Shown here: one piece after another, positions 12,810 to 28,785 of the stretch | How positions within the stretch are numbered: the first letter of the stretch is position 1 | Layout of the letters: each line of letters starts with the position of its first letter | Source: Lithospermum erythrorhizon | Lineage: Eukaryota > Streptophyta > Magnoliopsida > Boraginales > Boraginaceae | NCBI GenBank assembly: GCA_019722365.1 | Contig: JADFUC010000278.1 | Coordinates: 682,001-746,000, forward strand | Direction of reading: 5' to 3' | DNA length: 64,000 nt | Translations under genes and position numbers: made by a program | The notes under the pieces: generated by a model | What the model was told of the DNA's origin: nothing | The model's input: the letters and a program-made list of their open reading frames with translations, nothing else | Databases searched by the model: none

Positions 12810-15800
12810 ATGGAGCTGAGAAGTAAAATATTGGGTCAATTTGAAATTGGGAAATTGGGTCCGAATTGGTGTATTTTCCAGCCGATTATCAACAAACGCA
12901 AATCTCCTATTGTTTCTTCTGTCTTCAATCGGTAACCCCCTCTCTTTAATATATTATCCCTGTCCAGTTTAATAAACACACCTCAAACATGAGTATTATG
13001 TAATGTTTTTTATAAGTACATCTATAACCACTTCTTTACGTGTAAAAACCCCCGGATGAAGCTCACCATCTTATTTAATTTACTATTAACGTGATAATTT
13101 TTACGGGAATCTTTTTTAGTGCCAATCTCAAATTTTATCCTAATGATTCTGAGATTTTGCAACCATTTAGAATTAATAGTGTTTAGCTAGTTTGCACCTT
13201 CAATTTTATCTCAATGGTGTTCAATTCTATCTTAATCATTGTTGTGTTACATGTAAAGTTCGTTATATGGTCTTACTTTTTACTTCTGTCTAATGAATGC
13301 ACACAATGTACTTCGATTTTTAGAACTCGCACTGTCAATGGCAATTGCATGACATGTTACTGTAAACTTTTCCAGGGAGAATCTATCTGTTCTATACAGT
13401 AGATGTAGAAGTCTCGAAGTCCACTGTAATAACGATTCTAGTACCCGGCATTCAGCTCTTAAGGGTCAAAGCTCAAAGCTGTCTGAGCTCTTATTCAATA
13501 GGCTCCAACTCCCTGATCAGGAATGTCACGAGCTTCAGAAGCGAAGCTTTGGCCGTTTTAATGCACGTGAGGCAGTGCTAGATGAAGAATACTGGGTTGG
13601 TTTTCTCATATCTGTGTAACGAATCAAAGATTTACGTGTCTTTCAAGGATAAATATAATTGTATTCTTTCGTATGTCTCATGCTAATGACAGACAGCGGC
13701 ATGGTTAAGAGCTGAAGCTCATTGGGAACCCATGCCATATATGAGGTCAATTTCTCTCTCTGTAACTTCCCTTACATATTAAATTTTTGTTTCTATATTC
13801 TATGGTGCGAGTGTTATGTATATGGTATACATATTTGTTTTATCATATTTCAGTAGATAATGATGATATAGTCTTTTCAGGCACATCGACAGTCATAAAA
13901 GAAAGTTTGCTGAACAGGTAGGTTACTTGAGTTTATTTATCTGTTGGACTGGATGTTGAATTGAAATGGGGTGTACACATTTTAGTAGCATGGATAAGAA
14001 CTTATGTAATCCTATTCGAAGAGTAAAAAGTACTTGAGTGGTCACGTTATGCTTTTGATATTTGTCCGTCTTTTCCTTTTGGCAAAATGAACATCTGACA
14101 GAAAATTGTGTCACCATTGGTATAAATAGAACAACTCATCACTTTTTCCTCAAACTATTATGAAGTGGGTACATATGCTCATAGTTTCTTACTACATTGC
14201 AAAACTTGATCTTAGATGAGTGACCTGGAGAGTCCTGAACTTAAGATGCAAAGAACAGATAGATTCTCTAGCAATTTACTCATTCGACTTTTGCTGTATT
14301 AAAATTTTGAGGACCAGGCTTTGATGATGATAAAATTGCTGCATTTCCATATTTCCCTGAAACTCAGGGGCACTGATCTCTCCTGTTTTCTGTTTCATAT
14401 GTTTGGCATTTATGGAGTTGTTGGACCATTCTATGTCTTATTATCTTTGCTTGCGTTGTGCTTAAGTAGATACAATTACACATGACATATTCTTTATGAT
14501 AAAATCAAGTGATTATTTCCGAACGATGTAAAAGTACTGCCACTATTAAGGAAATAGTTATTACTATTGTTTACTTTTGTCCGCACTACTACTTGTTTGT
14601 TTCTCTCCATTCAGTTTCTCTGCTCTTATGCATTCAGGAGTTCTATGCTCTGAAGCGAAGATGTTCTGGTCTGGATGGGAATTCATTAAAATGCTACTGT
14701 TTTGTGGCGGTATGCCTGAAAACCTGCTTATAAGACCACTCTTTTAGAGTATATACCAAAGGAATGAAGGATATAGATTTTATGAGCTTAACAGAAGAGA
14801 TGACCCAACATAATGCTAACACTAGACTTCATATGCAAATGGCCGGCCACACTTAGTGAGAAAGGAGAAGATAAAAATTATCTAGGTTACTTTTTTTAGG
14901 TTATTTGGATGACCAAAAAGTTTTTAGAAATCTAAGTAGTCTGAGAAGATTTCCCTCAATAAAGCTCTGTTTTATCATGCAAATTTTCAGCTTTAAATAG
15001 CGAGTGCTGGACTTTTGAGTCTGATTCACTCCAGTCAGAACTCAGATGCCAAGATTCAATCTAGTTTGTTTTGCTGGCTGGCTGTTGATGTGCATGATTG
15101 GGCATTTTCAACAGTTAATGTTCAGTAAACTGAAATCACATGCACCATATCAAAATCTCTGATACACTATACCGTGTACAATAATAAGTTATATTCTGTT
15201 GCGACAATTTCGTACGACTTCTGGTCTCATATACAAGTTTGAATTGCTTTTTTATTAACTGAGAATTGTTCCTTGTAGAGTTATTATACTTCTTTCATGA
15301 TAATCTTAATTTATATTTTATTATTTGTATATTAAGGAACATTGTTCATGCTTTCCCTTTTTTCGGGTTCTCTTTTGTACTGTTTCAGGTAAAGAAGGAA
15401 GAGAAAAATGTCAGAAGAACGGTTTTAAATAGTGTTGTTGGGACATTGGATCTCAGTGTCCGCCAGTTCCTCAAGGGAGAAACATATCCTGGGGTAACCA
15501 CTAACCCTTATGATAGATGGCAAGTGGCAGTGGTGTATTGATTTTCTGTATTGTCAGTATTGATATATGTTTGAGAAGTCCAAAGGTGCTATAGTTTACT
15601 CATCTGTGTGCGGATTTTCCGGGCTTCATAAACTTCCTTGATTCCAAATAAATACTATTTCTTTTGGATGATATTGAGTTTGTGCATTTTTTCCCCATTA
15701 TGAATCAGATGATCCCTTATTTAAATGGTTGTCACTCTCCAGTTAATTTTTGTTTCAGGAGGTCAAGAGACTGTCACCTGTCTTGGCAAGTCCAGAGCCT

Positions 15801-16646
15801 TTTAATGCTCATAAATATGCATATATTGCAAATGTTTGTGTTGCCAAGTTCGCACGCCGCCAAGGTATTGCGTCAAATATGCTATATTTGGCATCTGATG
15901 TTGCCGCTTCACAAGGTGCATGTTACCTGAATTTATTTTTTTCATTGTGGTTTATTCGTTTGGAATGCGATTAATCCAGGTGCATTCACAGGTATGGGAC
16001 AAATGTATGTTCATGTAAATGCCGACAATAATGCTGCGCAGGAATTGTACAGAAAAGTTGGTTTTAAGGTAGGTTGATTTGTGCATTTTGATATCCTGTG
16101 ATTCCTTTATGTTATTTTATAGCACTGCTTGGGAGGGGTTTTACCTATATTGAATCACTGAAGATGAATGCCACCCCCTTTAGCATAATACCTGGAATGT
16201 TTCTATTCCCTGTTTGAAGATCTGGAGAAAACCCTCACAGAACAGGTCTCCCAATGCTTTCCGTGTGAATTCTTATAGTCTTTTCATCTTAATAACCTGC
16301 CAGAGATGTTGAATCATATTTGACTCGACTCCCAGTTCACCAAGATACAAACTAAATGGTGAACTTTTTTAGGAATTGCATAATTTTGCTACAACTAGTG
16401 TTTGCTCTTGATCTCAAAATGTTTTGAGTATTCTTTTTGAGTGACTCGACTTATGGAGATCTATTCCCACCACAGGTTTAATGTCAGATATGACTTATGA
16501 ATGTCGATTAGAGGAACGTTTGATTCTGTATTTTTTGGAATGCTATAGAGCACTCGTTACTTGGCTATTTTATCTTGCAGATGGTGCCAGTTGCTTCATC
16601 ACCTCTATCAAGAGGTCAGATGCTTCTGATGTCTACAGAGCTATGA
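12810..16646 (+). CDS. GNAT-family N-acetyltransferase, plastid type
   Basis: Transfers acetyl from acetyl-CoA to amino groups; plant members of this group are mostly plastid enzymes. Nine exons join in frame: 12810-12931, 13376-13595, 13693-13745, 13881-13917, 14638-14709, 15389-15493, 15759-15915, 15992-16068 and 16581-16646, giving about 302 residues. The start is the ATG at 12810, the only one whose frame crosses the first intron into the conserved region; the basic, Ser-rich N-terminus (about 60 residues) could be a transit peptide. Family marks are FGRFNAREAVLDEEYW, AAWLRAEAHWE, VVGTLDLSVRQF, the acetyl-CoA loop RRQGIA in motif A (AYIANVCVAKFARRQGIA) and NNAAQELYRKVGF in motif B. The last exon ends SSPLSRGQMLLMSTEL, like family C-termini. 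The family is clear; which Arabidopsis GNAT paralogue it matches is not settled. Confidence 0.85.
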
Positions 16647-17382
16647 AGTTAAACAGAATTTTAAGCACCCTCTCGGGAGCAAAATACTCACTGAAGCCTG
16701 TTTTTTGTTCAACACATGCATCAATTTTTATAGCTTGTGTGGCTTCTTGTTTAATTTTATGTACATATATTTGAGTCATTTCCTGTGAAGATATGGAGGA
16801 TAACAAGTGTTGTACTGTATTATATAGTTGTCTGATGTAATCTTCTCAATTGACCTGTAAAAAATTATAGAATTTGCATTAGAAAGGAGAATATAGAATT
16901 TTCCATTATAGATAGAAAGATTGATGTAGAAAACTGAATTTTCTGAGGTGGTTTTGAGTATTAAACTACCTCAGTTCATCCCACTTTTGATATGATTTTC
17001 AATTGTATTGTACTCCCCCTCCAATTCTTTTCTTAGATCGTTTAATACCATGGCACATAATATATATTGTAAGACGTTAGAAGTTCCCAAGGCAAAAGTA
17101 AGACGATATTTCCTTATTTAACCCTACTGAGTTCTGAAGCCTATTCTGATTTTTCATCATTCTATTCTTCTCTCTACACATCTCCCCAAAAGTTCTCTTT
17201 ATCAACTTGATGATAGACCAAAATGGCATCAATTTAGTACTATTCCATTGTAGTACTCCCAAATTTTAAACATCATGAAAGAAAATGGTTCTCCAAATGA
17301 GTTTGATCTTAACAAACCATTCTTACATGAACATATATAAAGTTTATATGTTTAAAGCACGTCTCTATTTCTTCAATAACAG

Positions 17383-17526
17383 GATGAAGATAAGTATGAA
17401 GTTGCATTTCGGCAAAGGATTGATTTAAATAAGCTTCCTATTGATGTTGGCTCTATTGATTCTGATTGGAGCAAGGAGATGGTTATTGTGGACATGATCA
17501 AAGTTTTATTACCTAAATATTTTTAA
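17383..17526 (+). other. Possible alternative 3' exon of the GNAT gene
   Basis: Preceded by a good acceptor (TTCTTCAATAACAG) and open for 47 codons, starting DEDKYEVAFRQRIDLNKLP and ending in LLPKYF and a stop. It would join in frame after the GFK end of exon 8, replacing the short terminal exon at 16581. I do not recognise the peptide, and it is not like known GNAT C-termini, so it may instead be a gene fragment. Confidence 0.3.
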
Positions 17527-17535
17527 GTTGTAGAT

Positions 17536-17710
17536 GGTAGTTGATTCTCAATCTTAAGAATGTTTCTCATTGTATGCTAATTGATTGAGATCTTTTGTGA
17601 GACCTAGGATTATCAATAGTAGTTGATTGGTGTAGTTGGTTCTCAATTTAGAAGATGATTCTCATTGTATGTTGATGGATGAGATATTTTGCAAGACATG
17701 GGTTCTCTGT
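17536..17710. repeat. Diverged tandem duplication, unit about 97 bp
   Basis: GTTGATTCTCAATCTTAAGA and following sequence (from about 17541) is repeated as GTTGGTTCTCAATTTAGAAG (from about 17636); each is followed by TTCTCATTGTATG and a GAGAT-TTTTG segment. Confidence 0.6.
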
Positions 17711-18089
17711 AGGTTCCGATGTAATTGCTCTGATGTTACTTCATTTAAAAATGAATGAAATATGTTGATAGATGAGATGTTTGTTCTCAATTTAAATGCT
17801 TACTTGTTTATTTACTCTGTATTTCATATCTGGAAACGCAAACTGGATTCATGAAATGCCCAGAATAATGATGGTTCAATCTTGAAATAACCCATCAAAA
17901 GTAAAAGAGGTTCAATGTAGATTTGGGACTTTTCTAAGATGAAAAATAGATCACATGAAGCAGAAGATAAAAAGCAACAAATTATACTTGGCCCATGGTT
18001 TATTAAACCCGTCTAATTATAATAGCTTCAACTAATGTACTATCAACAGGAATTTGTCGAGGAAGAAGTCCCTCCCTTTCTAGTCAGTC

Positions 18090-18790
18090 TCCTTTCCTAA
18101 TATGCGCATATTTTGTAACGATTAGAACCATTAACTTTCATGATTTCTTTCATAATATTGCAAGGTAAAAAATATGATTTTTTTTTTTGGGGGGATAGTC
18201 TTCAAAAGCTTTCTGGACACCTAGGACAAGTTGTTCAAATGTCCTCAAACAAGCTTTTCGTTGCAAAGATTGAATCATACTAAAAAAACCAAGGTCTAGT
18301 ATATTTAAATCGGGTGAATTAGGTGGTTGACATACCAATCTAATATCATAACCACTTGCAAAACCTGCTTCCCGAAATGCAATGTTCATAGGATCACATG
18401 AGTTCTTGCATTATCTTATTGAATGTATATTGTTTCCCTCGAAGTTGATGATGGGCACTTCAATTTGATTGATGGTATTACTTCTTGAATCAGGAAGGAT
18501 CTTATAATGTCTTCTATTAACCGACGTAATCGTTTCCCCACCCATGGGCCGCAACTCAATTACAATTACTCCTTTGGACCGGCTCAAGTTTTCACAAAGG
18601 AGAAAATTCCTATTTTTCCAAAGAACACTTTATTGCCATTATTATCAAATCGAGATCGAGCCATTGCAACTACGAACATAATTTTTCCTATAAAATTCTT
18701 CAAACGGATGCAAGTAAATTTTTTTTTTTGGGGTCATGTAAAACGATTTATGTCAATATGAACAACATTATACATCTGAATAAACTTTGG
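18090..18790 (-). pseudogene. Decayed mariner-like (DD39D) transposase
   Basis: Remnant of a plant mariner transposase, the family that mobilises Stowaway MITEs. The C-terminal third is open at 18389-18150 with QPPNSPDLNILDLGFF, containing the third catalytic Asp, followed by IQSLQ and AFEDYPPKK. Upstream on the minus strand, in shifting frames, are traces of the region around the first Asp (VVHIDINRF near 18770), a GKIGIFPF-like segment and a damaged QQDNARTH-like site near 18400 that now reads IR-stop-CKNSC. Several frameshifts and stops make it non-functional. Terminal repeats were not found, so the limits are those of recognisable coding sequence. Confidence 0.8.
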
Positions 18791-19612
18791 CTCAATTCAG
18801 CTGTAATTCGTATGTTATAATTCTAGAGCTCACTAGTAATATACGCGGCCGGTGGAGTGCTTTTGTTCAAAATAATTGTCATAAAATAAAATGTGGATCA
18901 GTGTGTCCCAGTTCTTGTCTCATACCTAATAAAAAACACTCCCTAAATGACAGTAATCATAGATAAAAAATAATAATAATAATAAAATAAGACTTCCAAT
19001 AAACAAATTATTAGTTACTAAGATGATATGTGGTGGTTCAAATTCTATCACTTTCATGTTTATAAACTTTTGTGTTTTTTTTTCCTACAACTCAATGAAA
19101 ATATTTTTAATTTTTTAGCATGTATTTGTAATTATCACTTCAATTTATCTAAATCTATTCCTGAACATGACCATAGTGATGGAGATTAATGACCATTTAT
19201 TCTATATACTGAATCAAGATAAATTCTTATCCTTCAAACTTCAGAATATTCAAAACAAAAGGAAAATTAGTTTTAATTATGTTTATCCAAATTGAACTCA
19301 ACAAATTCAAATACTATAACAATTTAATTCATCAACTTGATTATCATTAATTTTTAACTTTTCCTACACGGCAATCCAAACATACATAAAAAAACAAAGA
19401 ATTATTACGAGTTTGAGTGATGTAGTAATGTAATTATGTAAGCGGTCGGATGAGGCAGCAAAATCATAGTTATCCAAATCCACGTCATCAATACATATCC
19501 TCCTACGACCTACTTTCCATTATATCCCATAATTCCCGCTCGCTTCTATTCTTTGCATCTTTATTTCCACGTCTACTCGATTAAAAAATCCGACTCGATC
19601 ATAATTAACACA
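18791..19612. other. Intergenic, no gene seen
   Basis: AT-rich, between the mariner remnant and the SnRK1 beta promoter. No feature recognised. Confidence 0.5.
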
Positions 19613-19620
19613 TATATAAA
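19613..19620 (+). promoter_or_regulatory. Candidate TATA box of the SnRK1 beta gene
   Basis: TATATAAA, 60 bp upstream of the ATG at 19680; implies a short leader of roughly 30-35 nt. Confidence 0.5.
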
Positions 19621-19679
19621 AAACATAAAACAAATCACTCAGAAAAAAAAATTTATATTTTTTGTGATATTTGAAAGAA

Positions 19680-22103
19680 ATGGGCAATGCTAATGTAAGA
19701 GAAGATGGAGGAAATGTTGAAGGTGGTGATCACGTGCCACCAAGCTCTCATTTTTCTTATCCCGATTTGATGCCTAATGATGGACCTCAACCTCCTTCTT
19801 TTCCTGTCTTGTTTGCTCCTCAGGTTTACTCTTTTTTCTTGTTCTTGATATATATGTGGTTGATTGCATTGATATTTTTTTGAGGGGGGATTTGATGAAT
19901 ATGGTTGTGAAGATATTATGATAATACTGGGTGTTGAAGAATTTATTGTAATGTGTGTTAGTGTGTGGTGGTTGTTGACATGGATTGGTTATAAGTTTGT
20001 AATGATATTGATATCGCTTGTGTGTTAATATTTGTGAATTCATGACACATAAACACTTAACGTTACGGATTTGATCATGAATTTATTTATGATAATTTTT
20101 TGAATTTGAATGGTTGAGCTTGAGTATTTTATATGTATAATAAATTGGTGAGAATATATCGAAATGGTGGTGTTTCTGATGTATATTACTATTAACATGA
20201 TAATTTCGATTAAGAATCAAGGTTTTTGTATGTCGTTAGAACTATGAAGTTTTATTTTTAACCATTGGAAATTAAATTGGACAATCTTTTTGGGATGGAG
20301 GTACAATAAGATTGTGCTTGTGATTGAAGCTCGAAGTTCAAATGCAAGAATCGCTATAATGTATGTTACGTTATCTTTATTTGTTATGGATTGTTTATTA
20401 GTTTAATGGGAAATGGAAATATGCATCAATAAAGTTTCAATGATTATCATTCTTCTAATTATGCATCTTAAACTTACAAGATCCGCAAAGTAGAAAACGA
20501 ACAGTTCACTATTCAAATGAAATGTGATTTTGTACATACTGCCTAAAATGCAACATACTTCTTCAAAGAAGTAGATGCTCACTTGATCACACATGCTATG
20601 AAATAAATAAACTGCATTTGTTCTAATGATGTTTCACGATTTTGTACTATTTAGACGTTCTTTCGGCTTCTACCAGTTAAAGCTACATTAAGCTTGAGTC
20701 TTGACGTCTTCGGTTGAATTTAGCAAATTTATGGAGTAATAGTTTTTCAGTTCTTTTATTTCGAAGCTAATGGATTTTATGTCCTCAGGTTCCAGCTGTT
20801 CCTTTACCAGGCAATTTTCCTCCATCTGTCAATCACATGGGGCAAGTTGCACCTGTCGATGAAATTGATAACCCTTCCGAGCCAGGTATGCCTGCATTAA
20901 TAACTTGGAGTCATGGTGGTAATAACGTTCTCGTGGAAGGATCGTGGGATAACTGGAAGTCAAGGTAAGAAATTTACCCCGTTATATTTCATAGCCGTGC
21001 TTAGTGGATTCTTTCTATATTTGAATTACTGAATGTATTCAAAGGACTAGTTCGTGTTTTGAAATGTTCTGAATGTTTAAGTACCACCTGTGTACAGGAA
21101 GAAAATGCAAAGATCAGGAAAAGATCATTCAATTCTATTGATCCTTCCATCTGGCGTATATCATTACAAATTCGTTGTGGATGGTGAAGTGAAGTATATA
21201 CCAGAACTTCCTCATGATGCAGATGATAAAGGTCATGTTTGTAATCTTCTTGATGTGAATGTAAGTAACACTCTGCCTTTCAGTATAATAACATTGTTTC
21301 CATATGGCCTACATAACCGATAGAAATGTCACGGCTGAATGAGAATAGAAAAGATTAATGAGACATAATTTGTTGTACTCAAAGGATCATCACCCAAAAC
21401 AATGTTGTGGAAGTGTTTCTATGTATTTTATCTGGAAGACCTTCATCTCATTTTTGTGACTTAATAAGCCTGTTGCACATGCTAGGTGACATAATTCGAT
21501 AATGATATAGTGACTAATCTTCTTTCTGGAGGCTTTTAGGGAACATGTCCTGATGTCCCTGTTATATTGGAATAGTGACTAATCTTCAGCTGATTGTCTA
21601 TTTGTTGTGACAATAGTTCAGGTCCATTTACATAACTAAGCATATTATTATGCTGTATCTGGACGAAAGCTGAATGTGTTTGTGTCCATCTTTTAGTTAG
21701 AAGTTATAAATGTAGCAAGTCTTTAGAGTCATTACCTGAGATTGCAGGCCAATACTATTGTTTGTTTTTGAAGGACTATGTACCGGAGAACCCTGCAAGT
21801 GTTGCAGAGTTCGAGGCTCCACCATCACCGGACTCCAGCTATGGCCAAACCTTCATGGGGGAGGATGATTTTGCCAAGGAGCCAATGGCTGCACCTCCTC
21901 ATGTTCATTTGACAGTACACGGTATGGAGAATTCAAACGGCGCCCCTCTCTCATCATCTTTCACAAAGCCACAACACACAATTCTTAACCACCTTTTCAT
22001 AGATAAAGGATGGGCCTCCCGTTCGACTATTGCGCTTGGTGCAACACAACGATTTCGCTCCAAGTATGTGTCTACTGTTCTCTATAAGCCTCTGAAAAGA
22101 TGA
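19680..22103 (+). CDS. KINB1: SnRK1 (SNF1-related kinase) regulatory beta subunit, beta1-like
   Basis: Scaffold subunit of the plant energy-sensing kinase SnRK1; it links the catalytic alpha and the gamma subunits and affects location and targets. Four exons, 19680-19823, 20789-20964, 21098-21260 and 21774-22103, give about 270 residues. The protein starts MGNANVRE, with Gly2 fitting N-myristoylation. Residues about 75-160 form the glycogen-binding (CBM48) domain with ITWSHGGNNVLVEGSWDNW and SGVYHYKFVVDGEVKYIPE. The C-terminal ASC domain has EFEAPPSPDSSYGQT, the KPQH-ILNHLFIDKGWA segment and ends KYVSTVLYKPLKR. The HYK, KYIPELP and SPDSSYGQT wording is closer to Arabidopsis beta1 than beta2. 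Exon 4 is taken to start after TTTGAAG at 21773, which keeps DVN-DYVPENP; an AG at 21746 is an alternative. Confidence 0.92.
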
Positions 22104-24538
22104 CCCTGGAGAGTTTTTCCTGATGTAACATAATGTTTATAACTTTTTAGGTTTACAACTATCTCCAAACGTGCTTTGGTTATACCACGGAACATCATGT
22201 TTTGAGTGTGTATGGTGTAGTTTCTTCTTTTTATCCTTATTGTCCAATTTGTATATTGCATCAAAACAGGCGCATCTAAACTTGGGGCGACTTCCCGAAT
22301 TTCTATTTTGAAATTTTGATGGTTGACTTTTTAATTTTTGAAGTAAAATGTTTTGTATATGTCTAAATTTGGTGACAAATAGACAAAGCATTATCAATGT
22401 CCTTAAACATTCAAATCGAATTTATGTATGTCAATTGAGGTTGCGATAGTTGATTTTAACCATAAAAAATGTAACTTAATTTCGAAATAGAGGGGGTCTA
22501 TTATGTCAACCATATTACTTAGAAGTGAGCCTCTTATTCAACAATTTATATAGTACATGAGAGTAGTGATTATAACCGTTGATAAGGTGCATATTACATA
22601 ATTGAGGTCTCGGGATCGAGTCCAAGTACATGATTACAGAATTGAGCATAGCTTGTATTTGTCTTTCTGACGAGAAGTCTTCCCATTCTTGGATGAAGCT
22701 TTGCCTTGTTTGAGTGGTTTCTTTTGTTCCACCATTTTTTGCCGCCTCCTGCATTTTTTTGTCAACACAAACATTTGGTATTGGTGTTGGTATTTCATGT
22801 AAAATTTACCTCCCAGTTCCCCCATCTATGTGATTTCATTTCCATAATGATTTGATAAGGTAGCTTATCAACATTAGACTGAAAAGGTCAGATGACGATT
22901 GAAAGACGGTCAAAATTTCATCCTGGAAAAACTGTTTGAGTTATGATTTTTTATGAAATCAAATTTTTACTTTTTGAACACAAGTATTTTTTTACATGGA
23001 AATACATACTGTTTTAAAATTTTGATTTAAATTAAAATTACGGAATACTTGTTAAATAAGAAACAAAATATGGATGCCCATATAATGCTTCAAGTAATAA
23101 CTGTGTTAATGGTCTAAACACATCTTGCGCCCAGACGATACCTTTACTTAGTGGTGTTGAAGGTTCATCAAGCAAATATTTTAAAGCCAAAAAGCTTTTC
23201 ACCATTTAGATTCCAATAAGATATGGGTTAATATTAGTGGTGAAACTAGGAGGTGGCATAGGACAATTGCTCCCCTTAATTTTTTGAAAATAGTTACTCT
23301 TATTCATATTTCTAAAAATTATGTTCATTTTTCCAAAAAAATTATCCTCCACCATAAGTTTTTATATTTTTTCTTATGTATATGGTATAAAATCATCCCA
23401 CTACCCCACATAAAATCCCGATTCCGTCAATGAGTCGCGTTAGTTATTTTTAATTCGGATGATAAATAAAAAATGAGAGGCTAAGGTTGAGCTCAACAAA
23501 GCATAGGAAACCCTCACTTTAAAAAAAAGAAGCTGCATACTAATGATATGCCCTGGACCACAACAAAAAATGACCCAAAAAACCTAAAGGTGACAGGTAC
23601 CAAATCCAGAGAGAAGCATTAAAGTTACAAGCTTAACCATCTGTCGAATCCCATCGTAGAATATTAAGCAAGTCAATATCCTAATCGACACGATACTATA
23701 GTAGAACCGTGCTGTCACAAAGTAATCCAGAAACGAAATAATATCTAACTAAATTCCTAGGCAAGAAATAGACATCGAAAATGATCTAAATTGACTTGAT
23801 GAGGAGGAAAAAATACATCCAATTTAGACTTGGTAAGATCTGGTGTCATGAGAGACTGTAATCTTCCAAAAAATGTGGTGGCCAAGGACTCGCAAAGACT
23901 TTCCTCTAGCAACTAGAAAGGCTATACTCGAATCTCAAACTAGGATTAGGACTTGGAGGGTTTATATTAAGGAGCTTCCTCAAGTAGAGAATGTGATCAG
24001 CCATTGAATATTAAGCTAACACATGAATAAAAAACTAGGACATGTGATGGGTTGTAATAAGACTATACCAAATAGTCGAAAACTAGGTAATGCACCAAAA
24101 AAAGAAAGTAAAGAGACCCAACGATATGAAGCAGGCATGTATACTAAAGGAGGTGTATACCATGAACAGAAAGAGTTCATACAAAGAGGCAACACACATC
24201 TAAAAATATTCGAAATATGTCAATAAGTGAATATTAACAAAACTAGACGTGTTTAAGAAACATAGAATATCAGCAATTGTTCAAGGTTTTTAGTACCAAA
24301 TACTGGACGACAACACCAAAGAAAGTAACCTGAGTTACTAAGATAAGGGGAAAGAACAAATAAGGATGGGCTGAAGACCACCACTACGAAATAATGCAAA
24401 TAGGAAACATGCAAAACACCCAAACAAAGCTAATATCGTCAAAATAACACATCCTAACCAGAAATAGAAATCTCATATTCCCTGTTTCCTTCTGGTAGTT
24501 TTCACTTCAAAGCGATATAAATTAGGTAGATCAGATTC
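22104..24538. other. Intergenic between SnRK1 beta and calmodulin 1
   Basis: Includes the SnRK1 beta 3' UTR and, from about 24000, downstream flank of calmodulin 1 that is duplicated at about 26690-27188. Between about 22500 and 23950 I see only AT-rich sequence and short unsupported frames. Confidence 0.5.
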
Positions 24539-25711
<1,173 letters not shown>

Positions 25712-25826
25712 TGATTAAATAAGATTTATTTATAAAGTGGACAATTATTTTGGGACAATTAAAGTGGACAATTTTTTTGGGACGAAGAAGGTGGTCAACG
25801 AAGGAATTGATTGAAGAAGGAGGTGA

Positions 25827-25833
25827 ATATATA
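25827..25833 (-). promoter_or_regulatory. Candidate TATA box of calmodulin copy 1
   Basis: CTATATATTC on the minus strand, about 115 bp upstream of the start codon. Copy 2 has a similar box in a similar place. Confidence 0.45.
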
Positions 25834-27188
25834 GTGGGTGAAGATGGATCTGATTGGGTCGAGTCGAGTTGTTTATTGGGCCCGCTCGATAAGAATCCGA
25901 TCCTTTTCACTTTCTTTGATTTTGAGTTTCGAATTGTATCCAAAAAATATCCTTTGCTTGAAGTCACCCCCAAGTAAATTCCTTTACTCACAATTTATTT
26001 AACAAAATAATTGTCAAGTTAGTAAAAGTACAAAAAAAAGTAGAATATCACTATTGGCTTCATTATTAGAAGTTTCACATTTCCTTTTATTTTAATTAAA
26101 ATTATCATGACAATTGAAATGTGTTATGAAAGTACTACCCCTCCTTCCATTTCGAAAAGATTTTAATTATCCGCCGACTGTTTTAAAAATTGTATTTTGG
26201 GAAATGATTTTAGTTCTTCACCAATTGATAATCACATTCAATTTTGGATGTCAAAATTACACACATTACATGCTCTGAATAGTTTATCAATGTATTGAAG
26301 AGAATATTTGATATAGAGGATGTCTCCATTTACACCATTATCTATGATTCTCTTAGTTCAGGTTCTGAATATTTTAGTAGTGGCTGGTACTTGCATAAAC
26401 AATCTCATACATTCATACAAAACTCAAACTTCAAATTCTGTAACTTGATCATTAAAAACTTGCCCATAACTATACATCAAAAGAACATATTCAGTAAAGT
26501 GCACGCCTCACTGATCATTGATCAATGGAGCACATTGTTCACACTATTATCACACTGCACTTGGAAGATAATTTGTTAGCCGATCTGAACAATCATCCGC
26601 GAGACTTGTAACAAGACTGAAAGTCTGGAAGAGAAGCTACCCCACCCATGATTAGGTAGTAACAAGTCTAGTTCTCAAACCCTTGAATATTAAGCTAAAA
26701 CTTGAATCTAAAACTAGGAAGAGAACATGTGACAGGTTGTAATGAGGCTATACCAAGTAGACGACAGGGCTGTGATGAACCTGAAAAGAGAGTAACGAGA
26801 CCCTACAATATGAAGTAGGTATGTGTTCTACAGGGTTTAAACAAGAGGAAGCATGCATGGCATAAGATCAACTAAGCTCAATAAGTGAAATTTAACAAAA
26901 TTAGACATGTATTAAGGAAGAAGATAGAATGTCACCAATTGTTCAGGGTTTACAATACCAAATACCACTAGAAGAAAGCAACCTGAGTTACTAAGATAAG
27001 GGAAAGAGCAAATACGCATGTGCTGAAGTGAACCTCCCTAGAAAATAATGAGAACAGGAAACAAGCAAAACACCCAAACAAAGCAATATCATCAAAAGAA
27101 CACATCCTAACCAGAAATAGAAATCTCATATTCCATCTCCATCTGGTAATTTAACGTCAAATCGATTTAAATTAGGCGAATCAGATTC
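25834..27188. repeat. Intergenic between the calmodulin genes, with duplicated flank
   Basis: About 26690-27188 is the downstream flank of calmodulin 2 and aligns with about 24000-24538 below calmodulin 1 (for example AATATTAAGCTAA and ACCTGAGTTACTAAGATAAG in both). About 26285-26650 aligns with 35850-36240 (TAACTTGATCATTAAAAA, CATTGATCA, CCGCGAGAC, ACTGAAAGTCTG). Near 26130 a CCCCTCCTTCCATTTCG segment resembles one end of a Stowaway element. Confidence 0.7.
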
Positions 27189-28686
<1,498 letters not shown>

Positions 28687-28778
28687 TATTCTCTAAGAAT
28701 TATTTAGTTATTGGACAATTATTTTGGGACGAATAAAATGAAAGATACTATAGTCAACGGAGAAAATTGTACGAGGAA

Positions 28779-28785
28779 TATATAT
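28779..28785 (-). promoter_or_regulatory. Candidate TATA box of calmodulin copy 2
   Basis: TATATAT on the minus strand within AATATATATT, about 93 bp upstream of the start codon. Confidence 0.45.

Noticed and set aside
18823..18852. GAGCTC, ACTAGT and GCGGCCG close together, like a vector polylinker
   Set aside because: Spacing and intervening bases match no polylinker I can recall, and the sequence runs smoothly into genomic DNA.
22600..22622. GGTCTCGGGATCGAGTCC resembles a tRNA T-arm
   Set aside because: No acceptor stem, D-arm or anticodon arm could be placed around it.
22515..22825. Two overlapping basic frames on the minus strand
   Set aside because: Frames overlap each other, are low in complexity and lie in intergenic DNA.
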